DNA from: Trichobilharzia regenti
Lineage: Eukaryota; Platyhelminthes; Trematoda; Strigeidida; Schistosomatidae
DNA length: 64,000 nt
Direction: 5' to 3'
Assembly: GCA_944472135.2 (NCBI GenBank)
Contig: OX235263.1
Location: 3,331,517 to 3,395,516 of the forward strand
The first letter of the stretch is position 1. Every line of letters starts with the position of its first letter. This document shows, piece by piece, positions 54,800 through 64,000 of the stretch. Position numbers and translations under genes: made by a program. Under the pieces are notes generated by a model that did no database searches, was not told where the DNA came from, and saw nothing but the letters and a program-made list of their open reading frames with translations.

Positions 54800-55315
54800 G
54801 ATAGTAGGCTCATGTGACAGGTGTCAATTCTTACAACATGCATCTTTGTAGAGTTTCAATTTCTCTTTAGAAGCATTCACCAATGGGGCTGATATTACTT
54901 TACCGAACAAGGAGTTCCAGTCATTGACCACTTTAAATTCCACCCGTACTTTGTTCGTCCACGGTTTAAAGTCAGAGAGGTCAGTCCCCAAATAATCTGC
55001 TAATATACGATATGCCAAGATTAAATCACTTCTCTTTGAGGGTGATAATAGGAAAAGGTTAAAACATTCAATCCTCTTCTCATAAGTAAGGTGAGATACC
55101 ACCAAATCACTTCTTAACATGTGTAATCTCCAAGACATGTGACTTCTTCCTGAAGCGTGGAATATCCGCCTGTATATACGCCGCATAGAGTAGTTTAAAT
55201 ATCGACTCGCCTAACATTTCGGAAGCCCTCCAAAGTGCCCATAACATCCAAAAAGCCTTAGCCGAAAATGTATTACAACACGCTGTTGTTTTTAAATGAC
55301 AGTTAATAATCATTC
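54800..55315 (-). pseudogene. CR1-D retroelement, C-terminal fragment
   Basis: The - strand encodes LRSDLVVSHLTYEKRIECFNLFLL, then SDLILAYRILADYLGTDLSDF and VVNDWNSLFGKVISAPLVNASKEKL. This is the last part of a CR1-group RT protein. A piece of the same 3' end recurs at 55450-55560. Confidence 0.72.
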
Positions 55316-55636
55316 CTGGTTTTTCTGCACCCTAAAATGAGGCAGTTCTGTGTTCCCCGAAGAGTACAACATGCAAGACCACTGAACTAAGTGCAGTATC
55401 GCCTTTTTTTCAAAGTCTAGAGGTTAGACCACTCAGTTAATTCAGATTCAGATTATGAGGATAGAAGGTTCTTGTTACCTATGTTAATCCTTGCAACAAA
55501 CATCTCTGCAGAGATCCAGTTTCTCTTTGAAAGTGTGATTTGTGCAGAACACCTCACAAGACTGAACTATCATCATTATTATTCAAAGCCTTCTATATCT
55601 TAACATTGTCCACAAATAAATACGATGCCTCTCTCT

Positions 55637-55724
55637 CTATATATATTTTTTTTTATATATATATATATTATATACTATATATATATACAAATATAATTTT
55701 ATATAATATATATATATATATAAC
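55637..55724. repeat. AT-rich microsatellite
   Basis: TA/AT repeats with short T-runs. Confidence 0.85.
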
Positions 55725-55814
55725 TCAAATGAACATGTGGCATAATTTCATATTACTTTGATTTCCATGACACTGCAGTAATAAGCAGATGACGGTGTGA
55801 GCACAAATTATTCC

Positions 55815-56450
55815 TTATAATTATACCATGGAGTGGTGACTCTAAACTGGAGCAGCCCAACCCAAAACTAACCGGCGAGGTGAATCCAAGAATTTTTGAT
55901 TGAATTAGGGTGAGGGCCATAGAAAGGATTGATGAAATTATTTGCATGGTTGACGGTTGATGAAAATAGTCCAGGGTTGATAGCTGATTCATACGCTGTC
56001 GCTCTTACTGGACTTTTAAGCACCTAGTTAAGACACATCACTAAAATTTTCGTAATAGGTAACTTAGACTTGGCAAAAAAAGTAGCTACGGAATCTGTTA
56101 GCTAAAAAGAAAGGCAAACTTTCTCGAGATGACATTCTGGTTCAGCAGTCATTGCACCTGTAAACAATTCCATCAATGAACCTAGTATATCTTTCTATAT
56201 ACATGAAACCTACACATCCACACTTTTTTAACCTCCCTATCAGTCGCCAAACAGTAATAAAAAACAAGATCTGGAGCGAATTTGTAATACAAGAGGCCTA
56301 CTGTACATCGATGTACAGTATCCATAAGTACGCCTGTATAATACGGGGTCATCTGATTGGTTGCCCAAGGCCATTTATCCGTTCGCTAGGTATTTCCGGC
56401 TTGGGCTGCTATAGCTTAGAGCCACCCATGGAGTAATTATGATGCTGTTA
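55815..56450. repeat. Inverted ~48-bp repeats, possible small transposon
   Basis: 55815-55862 and 56400-56450 are imperfect inverted copies (ATTATACCATGGAGTGG against its complement). No coding signal between them and no target duplication found. Confidence 0.35.
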
Positions 56451-56649
56451 ATGCAGGAAAGACATCACGATAGCGGTACTGACCAAGGTCGGTACAAAAT
56501 TATTTGTTTAGTTCCACAGGAAAGCGAGAAAATAAGAAAATGACGATGAAGTCATTAAAGTGAACTTTGGTGGACTTGTAACACAACAATACTAAAACTA
56601 ACGGTGACACCAACATACCGCGCTACCGTGTAACAAGCCCATTCAACCA

Positions 56650-57590
56650 ACGCGCTTATTTCAGATTTCAGATTTATTGGTTGAGGATAGAAGGCTTGCA
56701 GCCTATGTTAATCCTTTTCTAGAAGATTTCTGTGGTTGTCCAAACCCTTCTTGAACGAATCAGTTGAGGTTGCAGACACCACTTCTTCTGGGAGTCGGTT
56801 CCAAGAGTTTATGACTCGATGTGAGAACCAGTACTCAACAGCAATATGATTTCTCCCTGGCTTTTGAACTTTCCTGCTATGTCCTCTAAGGTGTTCCGAC
56901 CTGGTGGGAAGGAAAAGAGAGAATAGGTCAGGTCCGTAGTCATTATTTAAAATTTTAAACATTGTGATTAAATCTCCTCTCTGCCTACGGTATGACAGTG
57001 GGAAGAGATTTTAACTATCTAGTCTTTCCTCGTATGATAAGTTAGCCATGCCGTGAACCATACGTGTTGCCTTCCTTTGAACACTTTCTAGAATGTGTGA
57101 AACCCCTTTTAGACAAGGACTGGCGGCCTGGATGCAGTTTTCCAGTCTTGACCTAACCAGAGATGTGTATAAGGAGGTGAACATATCTCTGGTAATTCTT
57201 GTAAAGGTTCTGCGAATCGCCCATAAGGACCTAAAACTACGTGCAGCCACCGCGCGACAGTGTGCTGTAGTTTTTAAGTCGTGGCTAACTATGACACCTA
57301 AGTCCAAGTGAGTCTGAACTGATGGAAGTGTTATTCCCTCTAATTCGTAGGGGCTTGTGCTTGATTGTCCAATGCGCATGGTTGCACATTTTGCCACATT
57401 GATCGGGAGCATCCATTCAACAGACCACTCCGACAATTTGTTGAGGTCCTCTTGCAACGTGAACGTATCACTGTTGCTCTTCAGCTCTCTCCAAATTTTT
57501 AAGTCATCTGCGTATAGGACCATAGGGGAGTCGGTGAGCATGATTTCATTATTCCCATGTTCGAAAAGGCTGGATGTCACCTAGATTACA
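56650..57590 (-). mobile_element. CR1-D retroelement, palm to 3' end
   Basis: Positions 57011-57580 encode motif C VLYADDLKIWRE, the thumb HLDLGVIVSHDLKTT, RSFRSLWAIRRTF and ASPCLKGVSHILESVQRKATRMV. Positions 56708-56962 encode the end (MFKILNNDYGPDLFSLF, VINSWNRLPEEVV). The tail has TCAGATTTCAGATTT repeats at 56662-56680. A stop splits the two parts near 57010. Confidence 0.82.
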
Positions 57591-57599
57591 TCTAAATAT

Positions 57600-60470
57600 T
57601 TCTTTTCATTTAGTCTTTGTCATCGGAAAATGGTCTACGGGTTGTGTTACGCCATCTCATCTCTGCTGGCATAATGAACTTTGGCTGTATTACAGTCCCA
57701 TAAAAGATTCCACCTTATGTAGTTTAAATCCGTTTCTAGTCACCTGAATACATATGTGTGGACGTGAAGACGGAACAGTAAAGTTGTGTACCAGTGAGTT
57801 CAACTGGTCGAAAACTTCAGTGCAGTTTGATTTCCAAGAATCAGTGATTCGTGCACCTTCTTAGAGTGAAAAAGAGTGATATCATTTGCTTTGAATTTCA
57901 TGTCTATAATAATAATAATAATGTATATTTTCATATAAACATATAAATTTACATGAAAATGCATGCCAATTTTACGGGCACGATCAAGGATGATATAATG
58001 TCAAATCTTAAATTGTCTACAAGTTAATAATGTTTCAACAGTTAAACATTTGATATATATATATACTCATTGTCTGAACTAGGCTGTATAGTTATTGAAT
58101 TGTACAGTTGTCCTCCAGGTTGAGCGGGAAAGTCGACTTCGTTTCGTTTTCATCCCGTGGTTGTAGGCATACGATAACCAACCAATATTGAGGTAAGTAC
58201 AACGTTTACAAGGAATTGGAAGCTGTTTTAGAAAAGTAAAAGTGTTAAAGTGAAACATTAAAGTGTAATAGGTTAAGTGAGTAAAATATATCATTAATAA
58301 ACACATTTATATAGAAAACAGAATGGGGAAGTAATTAATCCTTAGGCCGACAACGTTCATATGCAATGCATAATAAAACCAATATATTTTGTACTATCAT
58401 GACGTCCACTTCTGGCTTTAATACAATTATTTTCAAGCCAGTTGTTTTTAATTCATGCCTTTTTGTCTGTTTGGTGCACAACCGTACCCTCCAGAGAATA
58501 GGAATAGTATAAGTCGAATCAAATTCATAAAAAGCTATAAAATGTTAGGTTTAATGGAATATAATGAGGATCAAGTAAAGACGTTATTAGAAAATAAATG
58601 AGACAAGATATTGTGAAGTGGTATTTAAAGATCTGACAATGGATAGCAAGTTAATTTATAAGATGCCCCATAAATCTGTGCAGAGCCCACATGGTCGCAT
58701 CTCAACAATAGGCTGAGTGAATGGTATATATTTAAAGGCAGAAGCTTGATCTGTCTAGGCCTTCATTATTATCTTTTTCAAGATAAAGATCTAAGCCCTC
58801 ATAAAAATCAGAAATATCTCGAGCCGTCAAATTGCATACTGCTGTTCCTGCAGAATGGGCGATTCACCTTAGTGACCACCATCATATCTACTGATCAGCT
58901 AGCGCCACCCTCCCTCCTTTTTTGATGTTAGGCTCTGAGACTATGATTATTATGGCTACCGCAAATATATTGCTTGGTACCAGACATGTTCGTACCCCAT
59001 ATTCCATCTCCCTAGCTTTCTTAATGAGTGCTTCCAATAGGTCTCCACGTACATCTTTATGAACATATTATATATGTGTGCATGCATCCTAATGAACAGA
59101 TTACTTTATAAGAAGTCAAAAACTTAAGAGCGACTTTATTGCATATCCCCTCAATGACGCTTGTTGCTATGTTGCTATTGGTTTCAAGTGACCTTGGTTT
59201 TGGAAGAAGATTTAACTGATGTAATATTGCGATTTCAGGCAATGGATAAAGGCACACACGGGGTGTCGTTATGTGTTATCGCGATGTTGTGTTCGGGTTG
59301 TTCTACGTTGTTTTCAGGTGTTTTTTCAACTGAAATACATTATAAATACCATATTTTAACGAAAAAACTTAGAAAAATGGTGGAAAGTAGACGCTTTCAG
59401 CAGTTTGAGTGAACATGTATCTGTCATTGAATTTCGTTATTTCTTTCCATGTGGAATGTTAAAACTCTGTGTAAATTGTTGATTACGTTAAGGAAAACGA
59501 AATCAATTAGGCAATTGATGCATATTTTGCGAAATTCTGAAAGGGTGTTTTGAATCTCTGAGATATGAAAACTTGGTAACATTCAGAAGAGTCTACAGCT
59601 ATAAAGGAGTGTTAGTTGATTTATTCGCAAGATAACAGTTAATAAACAAATTTTTTTAAATAGTTACTTTGGTTTGGAGTATTTTCGTGTTGCTAATTAT
59701 TTGTTAACGGATGTCATACTATTGTTGATTTGCAGGTTGCAATTGTAATTTACGGAGTGGTTCACTTTATTTGGAGGCTTTAATGAAGTGCAATTGAAGA
59801 ATTTGCGCGTTATCGTTGGAATCTTTGTGATATTATAAAATTATTTATCAAAATAAATATCTCTTTAATGTTTTAACGGTGTTCTTTAAAGAATTCACTA
59901 CTACTTCCCTTTGCTTGTCGAAGGAATAGTGATGTAGCCGGTTTTGGAATGCGTAGTGATTTAATCTGAAAGAGTGATAATTTACGCAGCATAAGAATAC
60001 TAGGATTTTCTTCAATAGGATATACCTATAACGCGTTATTTTCGATGTACGTAGCCGCCCTACATTTGTTATTATGTATATGTAGTAATCGCAAAACAAA
60101 CCTAAGCTCAACGTACATTTTTTCGCAAGCCCTGATGAAAGATAATCTTTTACGCAGCCGTATTGAGTGTAACTGAAACATTTCATGGGAGGCTTGATGA
60201 CGCACTGAGGAAATAATAACGGTTTACGATTATCACGCATTTCACACAAGTATTACTACGTTGCCTATCAACTTCGTTAACTATGCAATGTCCTCGAAAT
60301 GATAATTAAGAGAGATACATGTAGTCAACATAAATGCATATATTTACAAAATAAAAACAGTTAAACAGTACATATTCACATTAAAAAGGGTGGAAAAAAA
60401 TCACAGTTGTAGATTTTTTATGGGTACATGATTGTCAAATTAAAGTCCACTAATCGTTTTATCCACAATA
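57600..60470. other. No recognised gene
   Basis: Open stretches at 58079-58306 (-), 59161-59412 (+) and 59848-60249 (-) lack family motifs. The donor/acceptor pair around 58192 and 58230 is not joined to a coding frame on the + strand. The segment could be intergenic sequence downstream of the gene ending at 60477. Confidence 0.4.
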
Positions 60471-60476
60471 TGTGGA

Positions 60477-60770
60477 TCAGTTTCCCTTAGATGATTGTGA
60501 CACTGGACCAGTCTTTACAGCTTTCAGCACCACCTGATCCTTCAGAAGAAACTGGTTATGACCTTTCCATGCAAAGATTGAGATTGTATTCCTTTGACCA
60601 CCTCCGGCCACACTGAGAAATATCTAAGGATATATACATATCAGATGAATTAATCTTACCTCAGGTGAACAATCCCTAATCTTAGCAACAATGAATATGT
60701 GAACAAGGGAGGGAACAATAGTAGAATCGGTATGAACAGTCCATATATCCCATAATAAACTTGAAGAATC
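60477..60770 (-). CDS. Last two coding exons of an unidentified gene
   Basis: Two - strand exons join in phase. Exon 60770-60660 (37 codons) begins after GTTTTAG with DSSSLLWDIWTVHTDSTIVP and ends RDCSPE at a GAG|GTAAGA donor. The intron is only 36 bp (60659-60624). Exon 60623-60477 follows ATATCCTTAG and encodes IFLSVAGGGQRNTISIFAWK, a QFLLKDQVVLKAVKTG stretch and SSKGN before TGA. The ILWDIWTxH- and SVAGG...IFAW-like strands recall WD-repeat propellers, perhaps the end of a WDR6-type protein, but this is a guess. Upstream exons are not found. A BEL/Pao copy starts 300 bp upstream, so they may lie beyond it or outside the window. Micro-introns of about 35-40 bp are known in schistosomes. Confidence 0.6.
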
Positions 60771-61076
60771 CTAAAACTTCCGATTTATCTTTCACACTTT
60801 GTCTTCTGCAAAATGCAAATGTTACACAAATGCCTCTCCTCTCTGTCCGTTACAATCAACTGAAAAAGACTAAATCTTCAAACTTTATACTTCTTTGATT
60901 AAGTTACCCAATAATATTCTCTTTTTTAGTGGGTCCACATGCATATCACATCTGTAGAATCTATACATGCGTTAACTTGTGTCCTTAAGCTGAAAAAATG
61001 TAATGTTTATGCGACTTTTATTACTATCATTTCAAAGCCCGCCTCAGTAACGTGAGCTACGTATTAGCCGCAGCGT

Positions 61077-62306
61077 TTACGCAAAGTAAAATCTACCAAT
61101 CACAGTATGCATATGTGACCTTGAGGTGCTCAGCCTCTCCATAAGGTCGTGTGTGCCTTTATCCATTGCCGAACCATTATCCAACAATGCATAAGTCTCT
61201 ACTGAAGATTTCGGTCCTTTCACCTTAACTGGTAATACCCCTAAGAAAACTTGTGGGATGTCAAGGGGTCTAGAGATACTATTACAATTAACCGAATTCC
61301 CAGGTTCGTTCACTGTTCTCAGAAGTGGGTGCATATCCGTTAAACCACTACTTCTTTTATTTGTCGCCTTACAATTCCACTTTGTATGCCCAATCTTTAA
61401 ACAACTGAAACACAGCCGCTTCTGCTTTGCCATTTTTAACCTTTCTACGGGTGACATAGCGATAAAGCGATTACAATCACTCAATTGATGCATGTTATGG
61501 CAAACAATACACTCATCCTTTCTCATTGTGTCTTGAGACTTCACCACAAATGCCTTCCTTATATTCACTGGATCCTTAGGTTCTACCTTAGAATGCAAAA
61601 TGCTGGCGAATTTGCCCATCGCCTGGTTGACACTGTCCTTTACCAGTCTAAGAATATCATCAAACCTTGGCTCGATACCCTCCTCCTCGATACGAGAGCT
61701 TATCTTCACCCACTTCCTTTGCAGTCGAGTAGGTAGGCGTCTTGCAATTACATCTAGGACTGAGCTCGAGTTGAGGTCACTCATGCAATTCATAGAAATC
61801 AAGGAATTCTTATAAGTCATAAGATTACCTAAAAACTCAGTAAGTGCCTTGGAGTCATCTTGAAGTTGACTGCCATTACCTTTGACAGCTTCGTATACGT
61901 TCCTTACAATCATTGAAAGTCTTCCAAACCTTTGACGTAATATGCTCATAGCCTCAGCGTATCCCTCATTAGGGGCCATGAGCTTACAGCACTGTATAGC
62001 TCTTGAAGCATCTCCAGTGCAATACCTCATCAAATACATCAATTTCAAATCATAACTTAATAGAAAACTACTCAACATGATCTCAAACTCCTTTACAAAT
62101 TGTAAATAATCAGCTGGGTTTCCATCAAAACACCGTGGTTCAAATTTAGGGAGTTTGATCTTCCTACTATCCCTGAACGGCGAAACAGTAACATCAACCA
62201 TATCATGCTTAACATCAGACACATCGTTACAATTAACAGACAAGTCACCATGACTTACTTTCCTGTTTGCATCCAAGACACTCTGTCCCTTCTCTGACCC
62301 AGGCAT
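61077..62306 (-). CDS. gag: BEL/Pao Gag with zinc knuckles and start of protease, truncated
   Basis: 409-residue open frame, the best-kept BEL/Pao Gag here. Residues about 45-230 match the DUF1759-type Gag region (LPKFEPRCFDGNPADYLQFV, then LRQRFGR and ARRLPTRLQRKWVKI). Two zinc knuckles follow: CX2CX3HX4C at 266-278 and CFSCLKIGHTKWNC at 299-312. Near 372-379 the aspartic protease start reads YALLDNGS where DSG or DTG is expected. After about 30 more residues the similarity to an element ends, so reverse transcriptase and integrase are lost. The ATG at 62306 matches the start of the copy at 8370 (MPGS). BEL/Pao elements such as Sinbad are known in schistosomes; I did not assign this one to a named family. 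Confidence 0.82.
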   Translation of the reverse strand: MPGSEKGQSVLDANRKVSHGDLSVNCNDVSDVKHDMVDVTVSPFRDSRKIKLPKFEPRCFDGNPADYLQFVKEFEIMLSSFLLSYDLKLMYLMRYCTGDASRAIQCCKLMAPNEGYAEAMSILRQRFGRLSMIVRNVYEAVKGNGSQLQDDSKALTEFLGNLMTYKNSLISMNCMSDLNSSSVLDVIARRLPTRLQRKWVKISSRIEEEGIEPRFDDILRLVKDSVNQAMGKFASILHSKVEPKDPVNIRKAFVVKSQDTMRKDECIVCHNMHQLSDCNRFIAMSPVERLKMAKQKRLCFSCLKIGHTKWNCKATNKRSSGLTDMHPLLRTVNEPGNSVNCNSISRPLDIPQVFLGVLPVKVKGPKSSVETYALLDNGSAMDKGTHDLMERLSTSRSHMHTVIGRFYFA

Positions 62307-63100
62307 TGTTGAACTTGACCCAATTCCAAAAAAGTTCCAGATGTTGCTTGTTCAAAGAGGACTTGACCGGCACCAGGAAAGATGAACGATAACTATCCAA
62401 ACTGTCACCAGCTTTCTGAATCCGTCAGAAGATGTTTCCGCCGTCAGAAACTGACTTCACTGTCAGAAACTGTCAGCCACCTCTCGTAAATCGTTAATGC
62501 CCAGCTCTTGCTACGCTCGGGCTCACGCTGTTATTTTGAAGTTTCTCAGAAACGCTTAGTAATAACGGACGCAAAAACCAAAACACCAATTGGCGACTCG
62601 AGGATTCTTTATTGTTACACCAACATATAAATATTGTTTCCACTAAGGTCTGTGAACAAATATTACAATAATAAATCACAATATTACTTCTGACAGTTGT
62701 CTCCTGACTTCGTCCTGAACAGCGACCGATGAGACGATGACTGTCGTATTGATGCCTCTGCGAAATATTGGGGAAGTTGGTTTTGAGCAAACAACCATGA
62801 ATTGATCGTTCAGTCTTCAACTACATTGACAGAGGATAAGCCAAGTGTAAACGAGAGAGCAATTGTTAAATTGACTTGCACGAATAAAGGCGTTTCTAGT
62901 TTCAAGTTACTATTTGAATGTTATTATCTTTGGTGTAAATTACTCTGTTTCTACACTTGGTTGATGAGATATGTCGTGTGTTTGTTGGTTATCTATATTC
63001 TACGATACAATGACATGGGCGTGTTGCCGTTCAGATTTGAGGATATAGCTGATAGTGGGAAGTCAGCAAATGAACTCTGCGACGATTTTCCAAACTAGGG
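62307..63100 (-). mobile_element. BEL/Pao leader and presumed LTR
   Basis: 62307-62577 is the gag leader, shared with 5472-5620. Beyond GGACGCAAAA the segment 62705-63100 is the repeated module seen at 5797-6237 and probably belongs to the LTR. Exact LTR limits are not visible, because no second LTR is present. A + strand open frame (62802-63098) is conserved with 5790-6000. Confidence 0.5.
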
Positions 63101-63600
63101 CGTCAACCTGAGAAGGGTTGTAGGCGTACTGCTGTAAGTCCTACAGTTCTTCAAAGGGTAGCGCATCAATGAGCAGTCCAATGTGCTTGGTGTGTGATTT
63201 TGTACATATGTTCATATTGTATATACTGAATTGATATCATCTGTCATCTAGCTGTTGGTAATTCTGTTTGTGTCCGGACGACTTCCACTTGGATCATCAA
63301 CCTGAGAAGGGATGTAGGCATACTGCTGTAAGTCCTACAGTTCTTCAAGGGTAGTTTGTCATGCCGGAATCCACAACATTTGATGTGTTGATTGTACATA
63401 TGCTTGTGTTAAATAATTGTGTGAGTTCCAATTATTGTAATTGTTGGTTAATCTTGTTTGTGTCCGGACATTCCACAAATTACAGTCGTCAACCTGAGAA
63501 GGGTTGTAGGCGTACTGGTGTAAGTCCTGCGATTCTTCAAAGGAATTCCATCAAGATATAATCAGCGAGTTTGTGTGTACTGTTTGTATGTATGTGTGGT
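63101..63600. repeat. Tandem repeat of ~192 bp, about 2.5 units
   Basis: Units start at 63101, 63295 and 63487 with C(G/A)TCAACCTGAGAAGGG. Each begins with a conserved ~58-bp block that includes a TGTAGG...CCTACA inverted pair (one mismatch in unit 3), and ends with GTTTGTGTCCGGAC (units 1 and 2). The middle of each unit is diverged. One block also occurs at 6061-6108 next to BEL/Pao sequence. Confidence 0.8.
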
Positions 63601-64000
63601 GTGTCATATCAATTGGTGTTTTTTGGATTCATTGTGTTTACTCGTTGTTTTCGTACCTTGTTGTTATTGCGTAATTTTGTTAAAATTTTCGTCGTGATTA
63701 CTTCTGAAGTTGTTTCGAGTCTTCCACATCCGTGAATGAATTGATTGATGTTAGAGACAGCAGATGGGTCGTATACGCCGAGGAGGCTATTGCTGAGAAT
63801 GAAATGCACACGGAGATAATTGTTAGCTGTGGTCCCACACGCCGGGGAGAAAGAGTGTAAACGACTGAGGCTCGCATACGTCACCGTTACTAGAATTGAG
63901 GCGGAATGAGTGACAAGCGATTTCAGTGGTAATTGGTAGTGAGTAGATAAGAGGATGTGCGTAGAGTATCGTGAGGTGCTGGTATGGTCACGTTGCATTC
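63601..64000. other. No recognised gene
   Basis: An open stretch on the - strand (63609-63998) has no recognisable motif and a Ser/Thr/Leu-rich composition. It probably continues repeat sequence of the preceding array. Confidence 0.35.

Noticed and set aside
58079..58306. Donor/acceptor pair on the plus strand with a ~40-bp intron near 58192-58230
   Set aside because: The flanking + strand frames contain stops and no homology, so no exon can be supported.
59848..60249. 133-codon minus-strand open frame downstream of the gene ending at 60477
   Set aside because: Cys/Tyr-rich random-looking composition, no motif and no splice context; probably 3' flanking sequence.
1..64000. CRISPR array, bacterial operons, ribosomal RNA genes
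   Set aside because: Introns, SINEs and eukaryotic retroelements define the sequence as animal; no regularly spaced short repeats or rRNA segments were seen.

Overview
The window looks like genomic DNA of a blood fluke (genus Schistosoma). It is AT-rich, intron-rich and packed with mobile elements. It carries an Sm-alpha-type tRNA-derived SINE with a hammerhead ribozyme domain, a Merlin DNA transposon, Penelope-like elements with GIY-YIG endonuclease, BEL/Pao and Gypsy-type gag genes, and several RTE and CR1/Jockey families. This combination fits a schistosome. The species cannot be fixed from sequence alone.

Host genes are few. (1) DHODH, class 2 dihydroorotate dehydrogenase (pyrimidine synthesis), lies on the + strand in five coding exons from 18801 to 36380. 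I reconstructed all splice junctions; they give one 386-residue protein. (2) A YAE1-type Fe-S assembly adaptor lies on the - strand at 48107-48490. (3) The last two exons of an unidentified - strand gene lie at 60477-60770 and are separated by a 36-bp intron. (4) A weaker - strand candidate at 9497-9743 has a 29-bp intron.

Layout. 1-2 kb: nothing recognised. 2-3.8 kb: a complete gag-only LTR retrotransposon with a 5-bp target duplication. 4.5-8.4 kb: rearranged BEL/Pao gag fragments next to an RTE fragment. 8.5-9.4 kb: a complete Merlin element with an 8-bp target duplication. 9.8-15.2 kb: SINE, CR1, RTE and Penelope relics and a foldback element. 15.4-18.75 kb: a CR1-like element split by an RTE insertion with a 7-bp target duplication, ending about 40 bp before the first coding exon of DHODH. 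19-36 kb: DHODH, whose four introns hold most of the window's retroelements, mainly antisense to the gene. 36.6-37.2 kb: a cluster of hammerhead motifs, one inside a perfect-looking foldback. 37.4-47.6 kb: a CR1-like element followed by a run of Penelope-like fragments, several flanked by inverted pseudo-LTRs. 48-57.6 kb: YAE1, SINEs, RTE and CR1 fragments. 57.6-60.4 kb: no recognised feature. 60.5-64 kb: the unidentified gene end, a BEL/Pao gag, its presumed LTR region and a roughly 192-bp tandem repeat.

Family labels used here are local. RTE-A is SR2-like with an (ATT)n tail. RTE-B is the RTE family whose 3' end reads in CAGA repeats. RTE-C is a third RTE family. CR1-D is a CR1 family with TCAGATT-type tail repeats. 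All retroelement reading frames except the gag of the 2-3.6 kb element and the truncated gag at 61-62.3 kb are broken.
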